DNA of 64,000 nucleotides. It comes from Epilithonimonas lactis. Its GTDB lineage: Bacteria > Bacteroidota > Bacteroidia > Flavobacteriales > Weeksellaceae. Of this stretch, positions 54,112 through 62,893 are shown in pieces (the stretch's first letter is position 1; the number at the start of each line of letters is the position of its first letter). The stretch is taken from assembly GCF_900110605.1 (NCBI RefSeq), contig NZ_FOFI01000002.1:372001-436000 (forward strand), given 5' to 3'. Made by a program: the position numbers and the translations under genes. The notes below the pieces were generated by a model. The model was not told where the DNA came from. It saw nothing but the letters and a program-made list of their open reading frames with translations, and searched no databases.

Positions 54112-55398
54112 ATGAAGAAAAAAATTACCGTTATTGGTCTTGGATACGTTGGATTGCCGCTTGCGAGATTGTTTGCGACAAAATATGCCGTTGTAGGTTT
54201 TGACCTTAAAAAAAATAGGATCGAAGAACTGACACAAGGCAAAGACAGCACACACGAAGTAGATTCCGAAGCGCTTCTGAAAGTTCTGGTTTCTAAAAAT
54301 CCATCCAATGAGCAGAACGGATTATTTCTTTCTGATGATATCAATGACATCAAAGACTCTGATATTTACATCGTTACAGTTCCAACACCTGTGGACAAGA
54401 ACAACCATCCTGATATCTCAGCGCTGCGCAAAGCCAGTGAAACAGTGGGCTCTGTGATAGAAAAAGGAAATATTGTGATCTATGAATCAACCGTTTATCC
54501 AGGCGCGACCGAGGAAGATTGCATTCCGATCATCGAAAGACAATCAGCCCTAAAATTCAATGTTGATTTCTTTGCGGGTTACTCGCCGGAAAGGATCAAT
54601 CCTGGCGATAAGGAACACAGCGTTGAAAAGATATTAAAAGTAACCTCTGGCTCGACTCCAGAAATTGCAACAGAGATTGATGAACTCTACAAATCGGTTA
54701 TCATCGCTGGAACACATTTGGCTCCAAGCATCAAAGTTGCTGAAGCGGCAAAGGTGATCGAGAACTCTCAACGTGATATCAATATTGCTTTTGTGAATGA
54801 ATTGGCAAAGATCCTCAACCTAATGGGAATCGATACCAATGATGTCTTGAAAGCGGCGTCTACAAAATGGAATTTCCTCAACTTCAAACCAGGACTTGTG
54901 GGCGGACATTGCACAGGCGTGGATCCTTATTATCTCGCTCAGAAAGCGCAGGAATTTGGTTATCATCCAGAGATCATCCTTGCTGGCAGAAGAATGAATG
55001 ATTCCATGGGACATTACATCGCCAGCGAAACGGTGAAGATGATGCTCAAAAATGACCTCAAGATCAAAGGTTCTGAAGTCTTGGTCCTTGGTTTCACTTT
55101 CAAAGAAAACTGTCCGGATGTCAGAAATACGAAGGTCATCGATGTGGTGAAAAGTTTAGAAGATTACAGCATCTGCGTGAATGTTTTCGATCCTTGGCCA
55201 AATCCGGCGGAAGTGAAGGAAACTTATGACATCGACATCATCAGCAAAGCACCTTTCAAAAAATATGAGGCGGTGATCCTTGCCGTTTCCCATAAGGAAT
55301 TTGAATCCATCAACATCAAAAATCTGCTTTCCGAAAATGGGATCATCTATGATGTGAAAGGCGTCCTGGAAAAGGAAAGTGGCGTAAAAAGGTTGTAA
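54112..55398 (+). CDS. UDP-N-acetylhexosamine dehydrogenase (WecC/TviB/WbpA type)
   Basis: A 428-residue NAD-dependent dehydrogenase. '[18 protein letters not shown]', '[21 protein letters not shown]', '[15 protein letters not shown]', '[15 protein letters not shown]', catalytic Cys in '[19 protein letters not shown]' (near residue 267) and '[17 protein letters not shown]'. The [12 protein letters not shown] form is more like TviB/WbpO-type than E. coli WecC, so UDP-GlcNAc, GalNAc or ManNAc could be the substrate. Because wecB is two genes upstream, UDP-ManNAcA is the simplest product. Confidence 0.9.
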   Translation: MKKKITVIGLGYVGLPLARLFATKYAVVGFDLKKNRIEELTQGKDSTHEVDSEALLKVLVSKNPSNEQNGLFLSDDINDIKDSDIYIVTVPTPVDKNNHPDISALRKASETVGSVIEKGNIVIYESTVYPGATEEDCIPIIERQSALKFNVDFFAGYSPERINPGDKEHSVEKILKVTSGSTPEIATEIDELYKSVIIAGTHLAPSIKVAEAAKVIENSQRDINIAFVNELAKILNLMGIDTNDVLKAASTKWNFLNFKPGLVGGHCTGVDPYYLAQKAQEFGYHPEIILAGRRMNDSMGHYIASETVKMMLKNDLKIKGSEVLVLGFTFKENCPDVRNTKVIDVVKSLEDYSICVNVFDPWPNPAEVKETYDIDIISKAPFKKYEAVILAVSHKEFESINIKNLLSENGIIYDVKGVLEKESGVKRL

Positions 55399-55414
55399 AA
55401 CTTAATCAAAAAAA

Positions 55415-57241
55415 CTAATCCGCATGCTCTCTCATCCAAATCCCTAAAACCAAGAGAGACCAGTGTTTGTAGTTGTAATTCAATTGTTTCTGAACTTCAT
55501 TGAAATTTAATTTTTCAAAGATCTTGGAGCTAGGATCCTTTAGGTTTTCCGAAGAAAGCTTTTCCATGTCAGGAATTCTGAGCCATTTTTCGATAGGTGC
55601 ACCGAAGCCTTGTTTTCTCTTGTTCAGAATATGATCTGTCAGTAATTTGCCAAAGGTTTTCCTTAAAATGATCTTGGTCTGCTGAGAATTCACTTTATGC
55701 TTTGCCGGAAGCGTGGAACAGAATTCTACCAGATCCTTATCCAAAAAAGGTGTTCTCAATTCTATGGAATGCATCATGGCGATTCTGTCATCTTTTACCA
55801 TATAATCTCCTGGGATGATATTGGTAAGATCCATTTTCATGACCGTGTTCAGATTGTTTTTGTCCAGCTCGAAATGGTAAGAATGCTGATAATTGGTCCT
55901 TGACTTCAAAAGAGAATTTGTTTCCTGTTGGGTAAAGTTATTATGTACCTTTTCTTTCTGATAAGATACAATATCCGGAAACTTTGCTCTGAAGACCTTA
56001 TCCAAAAAATATTCCCGCCCTTTTGAAAAACCCAATTTCTCACTAATGGTAGAACCAACTTTATAAAATGGGAGCAAAGTTGAACTTGCCTTACCTTTTT
56101 CCAAAATCTCTTTTTGTTTTTGATACCAAGTGTAGCCACCAAAAAGCTCATCTCCAGCATTTCCTGTGATCACGACCGTCATGTTCTTCGCAGCTTCCTT
56201 ACAGATCGTGTAGGTTGCCAGCATAGCGGTGTCAGCAAGTGGTTCATCCAATTTTCTCAAAACTTCTACGAGGATCTTCGGAATCTCCTCATCTTTCAAA
56301 GAAACCTCCAGATGGTTGGTATTATACTTCTTCGAGATGCTTCTGGCTTCTGGCATCTCGTTCCAGTCGCCTTGGTATTCAAAACCTAATGTCGTGAGGT
56401 TGGGATTGTGCTGTGATGAAAGTGCCACCAACGTTCCGGAATCCAATCCACCACTTAAAAAAGCGCCCACTTTCACATCGGCAATCAATTGTTTTTCTAC
56501 GGAATCTTCGACTAACTTTTGGAATTGATCAACAGCTTCTTCCTCAGAGATCTCAATTTCTTCCGTCGGAAAATTCCAATATTGTGAGATCTCTATTTTT
56601 TCATTTTTATAAATCAATTGATGGGCGGGTGGCAGAACGTGTATGTTTTTATAGATACTTTGCTGACTATCAACATACATATGGCGTAAGAAATGATGTA
56701 CGGCTTCGTCATTCAATTCTTCATCTACAAGACCTGTTGCAAGAATAGCTTTGATCTCTGAAGCAAAGATGAATTCACCATTTTTGCCAATGGCATAATA
56801 AAATGGTTTTTCGCCAAATCGATCTCTGGCACAAAATAGTTGCTGTTTCTCATCGTCCCAGATAGCAAATGCAAACATCCCGTTGAGATGTTGGGGAACT
56901 TCGGAACCATATTTTTGGAATAGAGACAATATCACTTCTGTATCGGTATTGCTTTGGAAAGGATAATCCGAAAGACCTTTTTTCAAATCACGGTAGCCAT
57001 AGATCTCTCCATTGAAAACGATGCATTCATTTTTTGTATTGGAATACATTGGCTGATGACCATCTGTCGAGAGATCAACAATGGCGAGCCTTCGAAAACC
57101 TAAAAAGCAATTATGGAAATATTCATGCCCTTCATCGTCTGGTCCACGATGGACGATGGCGTCCGTCATGTCCTTAAGAGTTTGTTTATAGAAAACTTCT
57201 TCCTGTATATTTTTCTTTACAATCCCCGAAATTCCACACAT
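55415..57241 (-). CDS. Asparagine synthase-type glutamine amidotransferase
   Basis: A 608-residue two-domain enzyme. The N-terminal class II glutaminase domain starts with the nucleophile Cys2 ('MCGISGIV') and includes 'IVHRGPDDEGHE', 'RRLAIVDLSTDGHQPM' and 'FNGEIYGYRDLK'. The ATP-pyrophosphatase domain has 'GAFLSGGLDSGTLVAL'. The start at 57241 puts Cys2 in place; longer in-frame starts do not. In polysaccharide loci such enzymes often turn uronic acids into uronamides rather than making asparagine. It lies on the opposite strand to most of the locus. Confidence 0.93.
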   Translation of the reverse strand: MCGISGIVKKNIQEEVFYKQTLKDMTDAIVHRGPDDEGHEYFHNCFLGFRRLAIVDLSTDGHQPMYSNTKNECIVFNGEIYGYRDLKKGLSDYPFQSNTDTEVILSLFQKYGSEVPQHLNGMFAFAIWDDEKQQLFCARDRFGEKPFYYAIGKNGEFIFASEIKAILATGLVDEELNDEAVHHFLRHMYVDSQQSIYKNIHVLPPAHQLIYKNEKIEISQYWNFPTEEIEISEEEAVDQFQKLVEDSVEKQLIADVKVGAFLSGGLDSGTLVALSSQHNPNLTTLGFEYQGDWNEMPEARSISKKYNTNHLEVSLKDEEIPKILVEVLRKLDEPLADTAMLATYTICKEAAKNMTVVITGNAGDELFGGYTWYQKQKEILEKGKASSTLLPFYKVGSTISEKLGFSKGREYFLDKVFRAKFPDIVSYQKEKVHNNFTQQETNSLLKSRTNYQHSYHFELDKNNLNTVMKMDLTNIIPGDYMVKDDRIAMMHSIELRTPFLDKDLVEFCSTLPAKHKVNSQQTKIILRKTFGKLLTDHILNKRKQGFGAPIEKWLRIPDMEKLSSENLKDPSSKIFEKLNFNEVQKQLNYNYKHWSLLVLGIWMREHAD

Positions 57242-57259
57242 ATAAGTAATATTATACCG

Positions 57260-57267
57260 CAAATTTA
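57260..57267 (-). promoter_or_regulatory. -7 element of the AsnB-like gene
   Basis: The minus strand reads TAAATTTG, matching TAnnTTTG, 18 bases before the ATG at 57241. It supports that start over the longer frames. No good -33 at the normal distance. Confidence 0.45.
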
Positions 57268-57367
57268 ACATTAATTTACCAAACCTGTCAATTGGCTTTT
57301 CTACGCCAAATGATGTTTTTGATTTGATCCTATTAATGAAAAAATAATTTCGCATATTTGTAAATGT

Positions 57368-58378
57368 ATGCAAGCATTACCTCTGATCTCAATCATTACG
57401 ACCTATTACAACTCTGTACAGTTGGGAGATTTTGTAAAATCTTCTATGAACTGCCTTTTGGGTCAAACGTATGAAAACTTAGAATTCATCTGTGTGAATG
57501 ATGGCTCTACGGATTCCACTCTAGAACATCTGGAATCGTTTGCAAAACAGAATCCCAGAGTGAAGGTCTACACAAAGGAAAATCAGAAATATGCACAGTA
57601 CTCGAAAGCTTATGGGCAGGACAAGGCATCGGGAGAATTCATTTTTCTATTTGACCACGATGACCTCATCGATCTGGATACGATTGAAAAATGTTATGAT
57701 ACTTTTCTCAAAGATCCGAATCTGGACATTGTAACACCAATTGTCATCACCAAATTCACAGATGGCAAGATCAGAAGCATTCACAATATCCACCAAACAT
57801 ATTCTACAGATTTTGAATACCGAGAACTTTCCGGTAAGCAGGCGATCAAAGAAACAGTGGGAAGATATGACATCCATCTGCGAGGTTTGTACAGAAGTGA
57901 GACTTTCAAATCTCATTCTTTCCGATTCACAGAACCTTTGCTCAATGCCGACGAGATCGTAGAAAGGCTGATCTTGGAAGAGGCCAGATCTATAGGAAGT
58001 TGTGACGCGACCTACACGCATTACATCCATCCAGATTCGTCCGCAAAATTACTTTCTGCTAAAAAAATTGATATTATCAGGACCGATCTGTTACTCCGAG
58101 AATTATTCAAAGAAAAAGGAATCTACGAACCTAGAAAATCGATCTTCGAGTTCGTTGCTTTTAAAAATCTGGTCAATGCCATTAAGATCTTCCATCTTTT
58201 TTCTGGACAGATGACTTCTGAAGAGCAAGAGAAACAGAAAAAAAGACTTCAGGATTCCTATTCTGGGCTGGACAAAAAGACAGTTTTGTCTCAATTCAAA
58301 GGAATTGCAAAATTGTACAATATGCTTTTGCTATCCAATTTCTCTATGATGTCATTGTTCTATCAATACAAAAAATAG
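57368..58378 (+). CDS. Glycosyltransferase family 2
   Basis: A 336-residue GT2 enzyme. 'ISIITTYYNSVQLGDFVKSSM', 'CVNDGSTDSTLEHL' and 'FLFDHDDLIDLDTIEKCYD' with a D-H-D-D metal motif are family hallmarks. It is divergent from the AsnB-like gene with 126 bases between, and converges with the GT2 gene on the minus strand with only one base between stops, so no room for a separate terminator. Confidence 0.9.
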   Translation: MQALPLISIITTYYNSVQLGDFVKSSMNCLLGQTYENLEFICVNDGSTDSTLEHLESFAKQNPRVKVYTKENQKYAQYSKAYGQDKASGEFIFLFDHDDLIDLDTIEKCYDTFLKDPNLDIVTPIVITKFTDGKIRSIHNIHQTYSTDFEYRELSGKQAIKETVGRYDIHLRGLYRSETFKSHSFRFTEPLLNADEIVERLILEEARSIGSCDATYTHYIHPDSSAKLLSAKKIDIIRTDLLLRELFKEKGIYEPRKSIFEFVAFKNLVNAIKIFHLFSGQMTSEEQEKQKKRLQDSYSGLDKKTVLSQFKGIAKLYNMLLLSNFSMMSLFYQYKK

Positions 58379-58379
58379 C

Positions 58380-59387
58380 TTATCTTTCGAAGCGCCAAAT
58401 AAAAAACCTTGTCGCCAAAAAGGAAGGAAGATTCTGAAAAATATTCTTCTTTTTGATGTCCAAAGAAATTGCTGAACTTAGATAATCAAAAAGGCTCAAT
58501 CTTGTCAGACTCTGCATGCGCGAAATATTGGTGTTCAGATATTCCTTGTCCTTCAGTGCTTTCCATTGCATGATGAGAACCATTTCTTTGAAGAGAATGA
58601 TCTTATTTTTGATCAACCTTTTCAGCTCCGGATTTTTTTCCTGTTTATAGGAATTGGTAAAATGTTCCAAAATGGTCATGAAATTTTCAAAATTCTTTTT
58701 CTTTCTGTTGAAGATCACCGATTCGCCATGCAAATAATATAAATAAGTTATATCATCAATAATGGCCAAAGTATCGGTCTTTAAAAGTAGATGGAAGAAC
58801 CAAAGCTCATCCTGAGCAAACAATCCTGGAACAAAATAGATATTATTCTCAACTATGAAGTTCCTCTTTATCAACTTGTTCCAAGATGACGATGGAAATC
58901 CACCAGCGCTGTAGACCGAAAATATCTCCAGATTATTATCATAATATTTTTTGGGAGCAGTCGTAGCAAATCCAAAATCCTTGGTGCTGTTATCAAACGT
59001 GTTGATCCATCTATTTTGTGCTATAGTAATCTGAGCATCAGTCTTTAAAGCTGTTTTCAAAATCAGTTCTATACAGTCTGGTGTGATCTCATCATCGCTG
59101 TCCAGAAAGTAGATGTACTCTCCCAAAGATGATTTGATGCCCGTGTTCCTTACCACAGAAAGTCCAGAATTCTTTTCATGCTCGATGATCTTGACATTGA
59201 GTTGAGGATTTGCATCAATAAAATCTTGAACCAAAATCATACTTTGATCTGGCGTACAGTCATTTACCAAGATCACTTCCATATTCTTGTATGTCTGCTG
59301 TTTTACAGATTCCAAGCATCTGACGATATATTTCTCGCAATTATAAATGGGAATATTGATACTGATCAAAGGTTGACTGTCTGCCAT
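58380..59387 (-). CDS. Glycosyltransferase family 2
   Basis: A 335-residue GT2 enzyme. 'ISINIPIYNCEKYIVRCLESV', 'LVNDCTPDQSMILVQDF' and 'IYFLDSDDEITPDCIEL' (D-S-D-D) are the family signature; 'GLFAQDELWFFHLLL' is the acceptor-side motif. It is the second minus-strand gene in the locus. Its 76-base upstream spacer is shared with the acyltransferase gene. Confidence 0.9.
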   Translation of the reverse strand: MADSQPLISINIPIYNCEKYIVRCLESVKQQTYKNMEVILVNDCTPDQSMILVQDFIDANPQLNVKIIEHEKNSGLSVVRNTGIKSSLGEYIYFLDSDDEITPDCIELILKTALKTDAQITIAQNRWINTFDNSTKDFGFATTAPKKYYDNNLEIFSVYSAGGFPSSSWNKLIKRNFIVENNIYFVPGLFAQDELWFFHLLLKTDTLAIIDDITYLYYLHGESVIFNRKKKNFENFMTILEHFTNSYKQEKNPELKRLIKNKIILFKEMVLIMQWKALKDKEYLNTNISRMQSLTRLSLFDYLSSAISLDIKKKNIFQNLPSFLATRFFIWRFER

Positions 59388-59435
59388 CGTCGTGGTTTGT
59401 GATTAATTAATAGCGAAATTATAAAGAATATTTAA

Positions 59436-59443
59436 TACTTTTG
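59436..59443 (+). promoter_or_regulatory. -7 element before the acyltransferase gene
   Basis: TACTTTTG matches TAnnTTTG, 20 bases before the ATG at 59464. No -33 TTTG at the normal distance. It would restart plus-strand transcription after the inverted GT2 gene. Confidence 0.4.
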
Positions 59444-59463
59444 AGCTTAAAACATCATTTTAA

Positions 59464-60027
59464 ATGAAAAGAATCTTAGGCTTTATTTTTATAAAACTAA
59501 AAAACTTCGCCAATGATTGTATCATTTCCAGCCAGAGAAGTCTTTTTTTCACTCCGGAAAGTGTGATCCACGATTCCTTCCGTCTAGGCCGAGATAACTT
59601 TTTAGACATCGCTTCCAATGCAAATTTCCAGATCGGAAAGAATGTGATGATCAACCAATCCAATTTTTTGACAGTAAAGTCCAATGCAAAATTGACGATT
59701 GGAGACAATACCTATATCACCAGAGCCACGATCTCTTGTCTCGGCGAAATCGAGATCGGTGAGAATTGTATCCTTGGCGAAGGGATGAAGATCTTCGACC
59801 ACAACCACCAATACACAAAACAACCTTTTTCAGTTTCAAAAACCGACTTCAACATCGGCAAAGTGAAAATGGGAAACAATGTTTGGACAGGCGCCAATGT
59901 TGTCATCTTGAAAGATGTGACCATCGGTGACAATGTGATCTTAGGAGCTGGCTGTGTGATCCATAAGGATGTGCCAAGCAACTCCATCATCATCAACAAA
60001 CAAGAGAAACAGATAATCGCTTTGTAA
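59464..60027 (+). CDS. Hexapeptide-repeat acyltransferase
   Basis: A 187-residue left-handed beta-helix protein of the WcaF/maltose-acetyltransferase type. 'LTIGDNTYITRATISCLGEIEIGENCILGEGMKI' in pieces, catalytic His in 'IFDHNHQYT', and 'VWTGANVVILKDVTIGDNVILGAGCVIHKDVPSNSI' in pieces. It would O-acetylate a sugar of the glycan. It lies 13 bases before a GT4 gene, forming a short operon with the GT2 gene after it. Confidence 0.9.
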   Translation: MKRILGFIFIKLKNFANDCIISSQRSLFFTPESVIHDSFRLGRDNFLDIASNANFQIGKNVMINQSNFLTVKSNAKLTIGDNTYITRATISCLGEIEIGENCILGEGMKIFDHNHQYTKQPFSVSKTDFNIGKVKMGNNVWTGANVVILKDVTIGDNVILGAGCVIHKDVPSNSIIINKQEKQIIAL

Positions 60028-60040
60028 AAGCCCACAAGAG

Positions 60041-61159
60041 ATGGAAAAAAAACCCAAGATACTCATCGCAACACCTGGCAGGAACAAACCAATGGGTCCT
60101 TTCGTCCGAAGTTACATAGAACTGCTTCCGTTTGAGAAAATCGTGCTGTTCGGTGGATTTCTTCCATTTTTCTATCAGGACACCAGTCTCAATAAACAAA
60201 AACTGACCAGATATTTTTTCACTTTACTCTCTCTTAAGAATCAGAAGTGGTTGCTTGCCATCATCAAAAGAAGGTTTAAAAAAATCCTTATCAAAGAAAA
60301 GATCGACTGCGTAGTAGCCGATTATCTGGTCACTGGAGCGACTGTCAGAGAAGCCTGTGAAGAATTAAACATCCCAATAGTGGCCAATGTTCTTGGGTAC
60401 GAGATCCATCAATTTGATTTCGTCGCACGACATAAGCAGCTGTACGAAGATTTTGGAAAATACAAAACCTTTACGATCCCAGTTGCAAAAAACATGATCC
60501 CAAAATTGGTAGAACTGGGATTTTCTGAGGATAGGATCATCTACTCTCCAATCGGTGCGAGAGAAGAATTTTTTAAGGTCATTCCAAACTATCACTCCAA
60601 GCAATTGTTGGCCATTGGAAGATTCGCCCATTCCAAATCTCCGCACACAACCCTGACTGCATTTTCCCGTGTCCTAACTAAAATCCCAGATGCAAAATTA
60701 ACATTTGCCGGCGATGGTGAACTCATACAAGAATGCAAAGATCTTGTCCTAAAATTAGGTATAGAAAGATCCGTCGATTTTATTGGCTGGATCGATAGAG
60801 CTAAGCAGTTGGAACTATTACAGCAAAGCGCCGTTTTCGTTCAACATTCTGTCACAGCCGCGGATGGTGATGCAGAAGGAACGCCGGTAGCCATTATAGA
60901 AGCTGCTGCGGCTGGACTTCCCATCGTTTCTACAAAACATGGTGGAATCGTTGATATTGTTATTAATGAAAAAACTGGATTTCTGGTAGATGAACACGAC
61001 ATGGAACTGATGGCCGAAAAAATGACATATCTTCTGGAAAATCCTGCAATCATTGGAGAAATGGGAAATGAAGGAAGACAGTTTATCCATGATCATTTTT
61101 CTATGCAAAAGCATATTGCAGACGTCAGTCGTGCAATTCATAATTCCATCAAGTTATAA
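60041..61159 (+). CDS. Glycosyltransferase family 4
   Basis: A 372-residue GT-B fold enzyme. The C-terminal domain has 'LLAIGRFAHSKSPHTTL', 'LTFAGDGELIQECKDL', 'VDFIGWIDRAKQLELL' and the E-x7-E motif in 'EGTPVAIIEAAAAGLPIV'. The N-terminus ('ILIATPGRNKPMGPFVRSYI') is the acceptor domain. Retaining mechanism expected; donor unknown. The next gene starts 7 bases after its stop. Confidence 0.92.
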   Translation: MEKKPKILIATPGRNKPMGPFVRSYIELLPFEKIVLFGGFLPFFYQDTSLNKQKLTRYFFTLLSLKNQKWLLAIIKRRFKKILIKEKIDCVVADYLVTGATVREACEELNIPIVANVLGYEIHQFDFVARHKQLYEDFGKYKTFTIPVAKNMIPKLVELGFSEDRIIYSPIGAREEFFKVIPNYHSKQLLAIGRFAHSKSPHTTLTAFSRVLTKIPDAKLTFAGDGELIQECKDLVLKLGIERSVDFIGWIDRAKQLELLQQSAVFVQHSVTAADGDAEGTPVAIIEAAAAGLPIVSTKHGGIVDIVINEKTGFLVDEHDMELMAEKMTYLLENPAIIGEMGNEGRQFIHDHFSMQKHIADVSRAIHNSIKL

Positions 61160-61166
61160 TATTCCT

Positions 61167-61970
61167 ATGCTCTTTTCCATCCTCATTGCCCATTACAACA
61201 ACTACAATTATTTTTTGGATTGCTACAAAAGCATCATGTCCCAAACATATCAAAACTTTGAGGTTGTTTTGGTAGACGACCATTCAACTGATGGATCTTA
61301 CGAAAAGATAAGGGAATTGACCAAAGATGATTCCCGATTCCGATTATTCCAAAATGATGAGAATAAAGGCGTTGGATTTACCAAAAAGAGATGTGCCGAA
61401 TTAGCAAAAGGTGAAATCTGTGGTTTTGTAGACCCGGATGACGCGCTTGCGAACAATGCCCTGGAAATCAGCATGAAAAACCATACAGAAAACAATGTGG
61501 TCACATATTCTCAATTTCATCTCTGTGATGATGCTTTGAAGCCTTTGCGACTATTCCAGCATTCCAGGCAGGTGAAGAATGGGAACAAGAATTTCTTCAA
61601 TATCTTTCTCGAGGCCAATCACTTTTTGACCTTCAAAAGATCAGCATACGAAAATACCTCAGGAATAGACCAAAACCTCACTTCTGCAGTGGACCAGGAT
61701 CTTTATCTCAAGCTTTACGAAACCGGAAATTTCATATTCATCAAAGAACCGCTTTACTATTACCGTTTGCACGAAAAAGGTGTTTCTCAGGAATCAACAA
61801 AGAAGGAGAAGCTCAATCACAACTGGCATCAGGTCATCCTGAACTCAGCAAAGCGCAGGAATATCGACACTCTTTATGGAAAAAAAATAGCTGAAATAGA
61901 AAACCTACCACTATTTTTAAAAACGAAGCAAAACAACATGTGGACAAAGATCATGAGAAAGTTTTTGTAA
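61167..61970 (+). CDS. Glycosyltransferase family 2
   Basis: A 267-residue GT2 enzyme. 'FSILIAHYNNYNYFLDCYKSI', 'LVDDHSTDGSYEKI' and 'GFVDPDDALANNALEI' (D-P-D-D) are family hallmarks, with 'SAVDQDLYLKLYETG' on the acceptor side. The start at 61167 (MLFSILIAHYNN) is chosen because the frame further upstream overlaps the GT4 gene by more than 100 bases. It ends at a strong terminator. Confidence 0.9.
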   Translation: MLFSILIAHYNNYNYFLDCYKSIMSQTYQNFEVVLVDDHSTDGSYEKIRELTKDDSRFRLFQNDENKGVGFTKKRCAELAKGEICGFVDPDDALANNALEISMKNHTENNVVTYSQFHLCDDALKPLRLFQHSRQVKNGNKNFFNIFLEANHFLTFKRSAYENTSGIDQNLTSAVDQDLYLKLYETGNFIFIKEPLYYYRLHEKGVSQESTKKEKLNHNWHQVILNSAKRRNIDTLYGKKIAEIENLPLFLKTKQNNMWTKIMRKFL

Positions 61971-61991
61971 AGAATCGAATAATTTATCATA

Positions 61992-62030
61992 AAAAACAAA
62001 ACCACAGAAAGTCTCTGTGGTTTTTGTTTT
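61992..62030. terminator. Bidirectional terminator between GT2 and methyltransferase genes
   Basis: AAACCACAGA pairs with TCTGTGGTTT around a short loop, with A-rich sequence before and T-rich sequence after, between 61992 and 62030. It ends the acyltransferase-GT4-GT2 unit and can also stop the methyltransferase transcript converging from the right (stop at 62029). Confidence 0.85.
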
Positions 62031-62805
62031 AGTCTTTTATAATGACGCCGGCATATTTGCCATCGAATTCTATAATATGTGGTTTGCGTTTGTTCTTCTC
62101 GCAATAATCTTTGAAAGCGGCATTGTCCCCAACATCATCACTCATGAAGATGCCACCACTTTTCAGTTTACTCCAAAGCAGATTGTAAGCCCAAAGTCTA
62201 CCGTCGTAAGTTTTATCGCTGTCATAATGCACAACATCAAAAGAATTTGACTTCTCAAAAATCTTTGGAAGAGATTCTTTATCAGCATATCTGTAAAGGT
62301 CCCAGTTTTTCTTGTATTTTTCTGGGATCACACAACCTACGAAATCCTCACTTTGGTTTTGCAAAATATATGGCATGTCCGAACTGTAAAGCGTTCCATT
62401 TCTGTGAACCAATGAAGCCAAAGCCGCAAAAGATGACCATCCGTAAGCTACGCCAGTTTCAATCGATCTTTGAGCATTTGCAAATTCATTGATGTAATAG
62501 ATCACACTTAGAGAACCTGCGCCACCCATTTTTACAGGTGCTTTTGCCTGAGCTTGCAACGCCGAAGCAAATTCTTGTGGGAATAGTTTTTCGAAAGGGA
62601 CGAAAGTCGTATTGAGCACTTTTTCTATAAAATCTTTCTCGGAGATGGCGATACTCTTGCACCACTTTTCGGCTTCTTCTTTGCCTCTCAATCCAGATGA
62701 ACGGTTGAAGATGTTTTTCCAGATCTTACGTCTCAATTCAGGGTAAAGGTCTGGACGTTTCAGATATGCAAAAAAGGTCGAAACGATTTCGGAGATTTTA
62801 TTCAT
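62029..62805 (-). CDS. Class I SAM-dependent methyltransferase-like protein
   Basis: A 258-residue protein. 'RSIETGVAYGWSSFAALASL' is the motif I-like SAM loop, 'TLYSSDMP' follows, and 'FDVVHYDSDKTYDGRLWAYNLLWSKLKSGGIFMSDDV' in pieces matches Methyltransf_24-type enzymes, with the second acidic motif 'HYDSDKTYDG'. The start at 62805 (MNKISEIVSTFF) is preferred over one 13 codons upstream. In Wzt-CTD systems methylation can cap the chain; this is a possible but unproven role here. Confidence 0.78.
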   Translation of the reverse strand: MNKISEIVSTFFAYLKRPDLYPELRRKIWKNIFNRSSGLRGKEEAEKWCKSIAISEKDFIEKVLNTTFVPFEKLFPQEFASALQAQAKAPVKMGGAGSLSVIYYINEFANAQRSIETGVAYGWSSFAALASLVHRNGTLYSSDMPYILQNQSEDFVGCVIPEKYKKNWDLYRYADKESLPKIFEKSNSFDVVHYDSDKTYDGRLWAYNLLWSKLKSGGIFMSDDVGDNAAFKDYCEKNKRKPHIIEFDGKYAGVIIKD

Positions 62806-62822
62806 AAATATGCTTTGTGGTG

Positions 62823-62830
62823 CAAAAATA
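62823..62830 (-). promoter_or_regulatory. -7 element of the methyltransferase gene
   Basis: The minus strand reads TATTTTTG, matching TAnnTTTG, 17 bases before the ATG at 62805. This short distance supports the 62805 start. Confidence 0.45.
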
Positions 62831-62853
62831 CAAAAGAATTGCACAAACAGTCA

Positions 62854-62861
62854 TATATTTG
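62854..62861 (+). promoter_or_regulatory. -7 element of the last GT4 gene
   Basis: TATATTTG matches TAnnTTTG, 32 bases before the ATG at 62894, divergent from the methyltransferase promoter. Confidence 0.45.
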
Positions 62862-62893
62862 CCTTATTAAGAATTATTTTATCAAGAAACACA

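Noticed and set aside
57242-57373. Longer N-terminus of the AsnB-like protein
   Set aside because: The catalytic cysteine must be residue 2 after Met removal; only the ATG at 57241 gives this, and a -7 element lies inside the extension.
61053-61166. Longer start for the GT2 gene at 61167
   Set aside because: It would overlap the end of the GT4 gene by more than 100 bases in another frame and adds no GT2 features.
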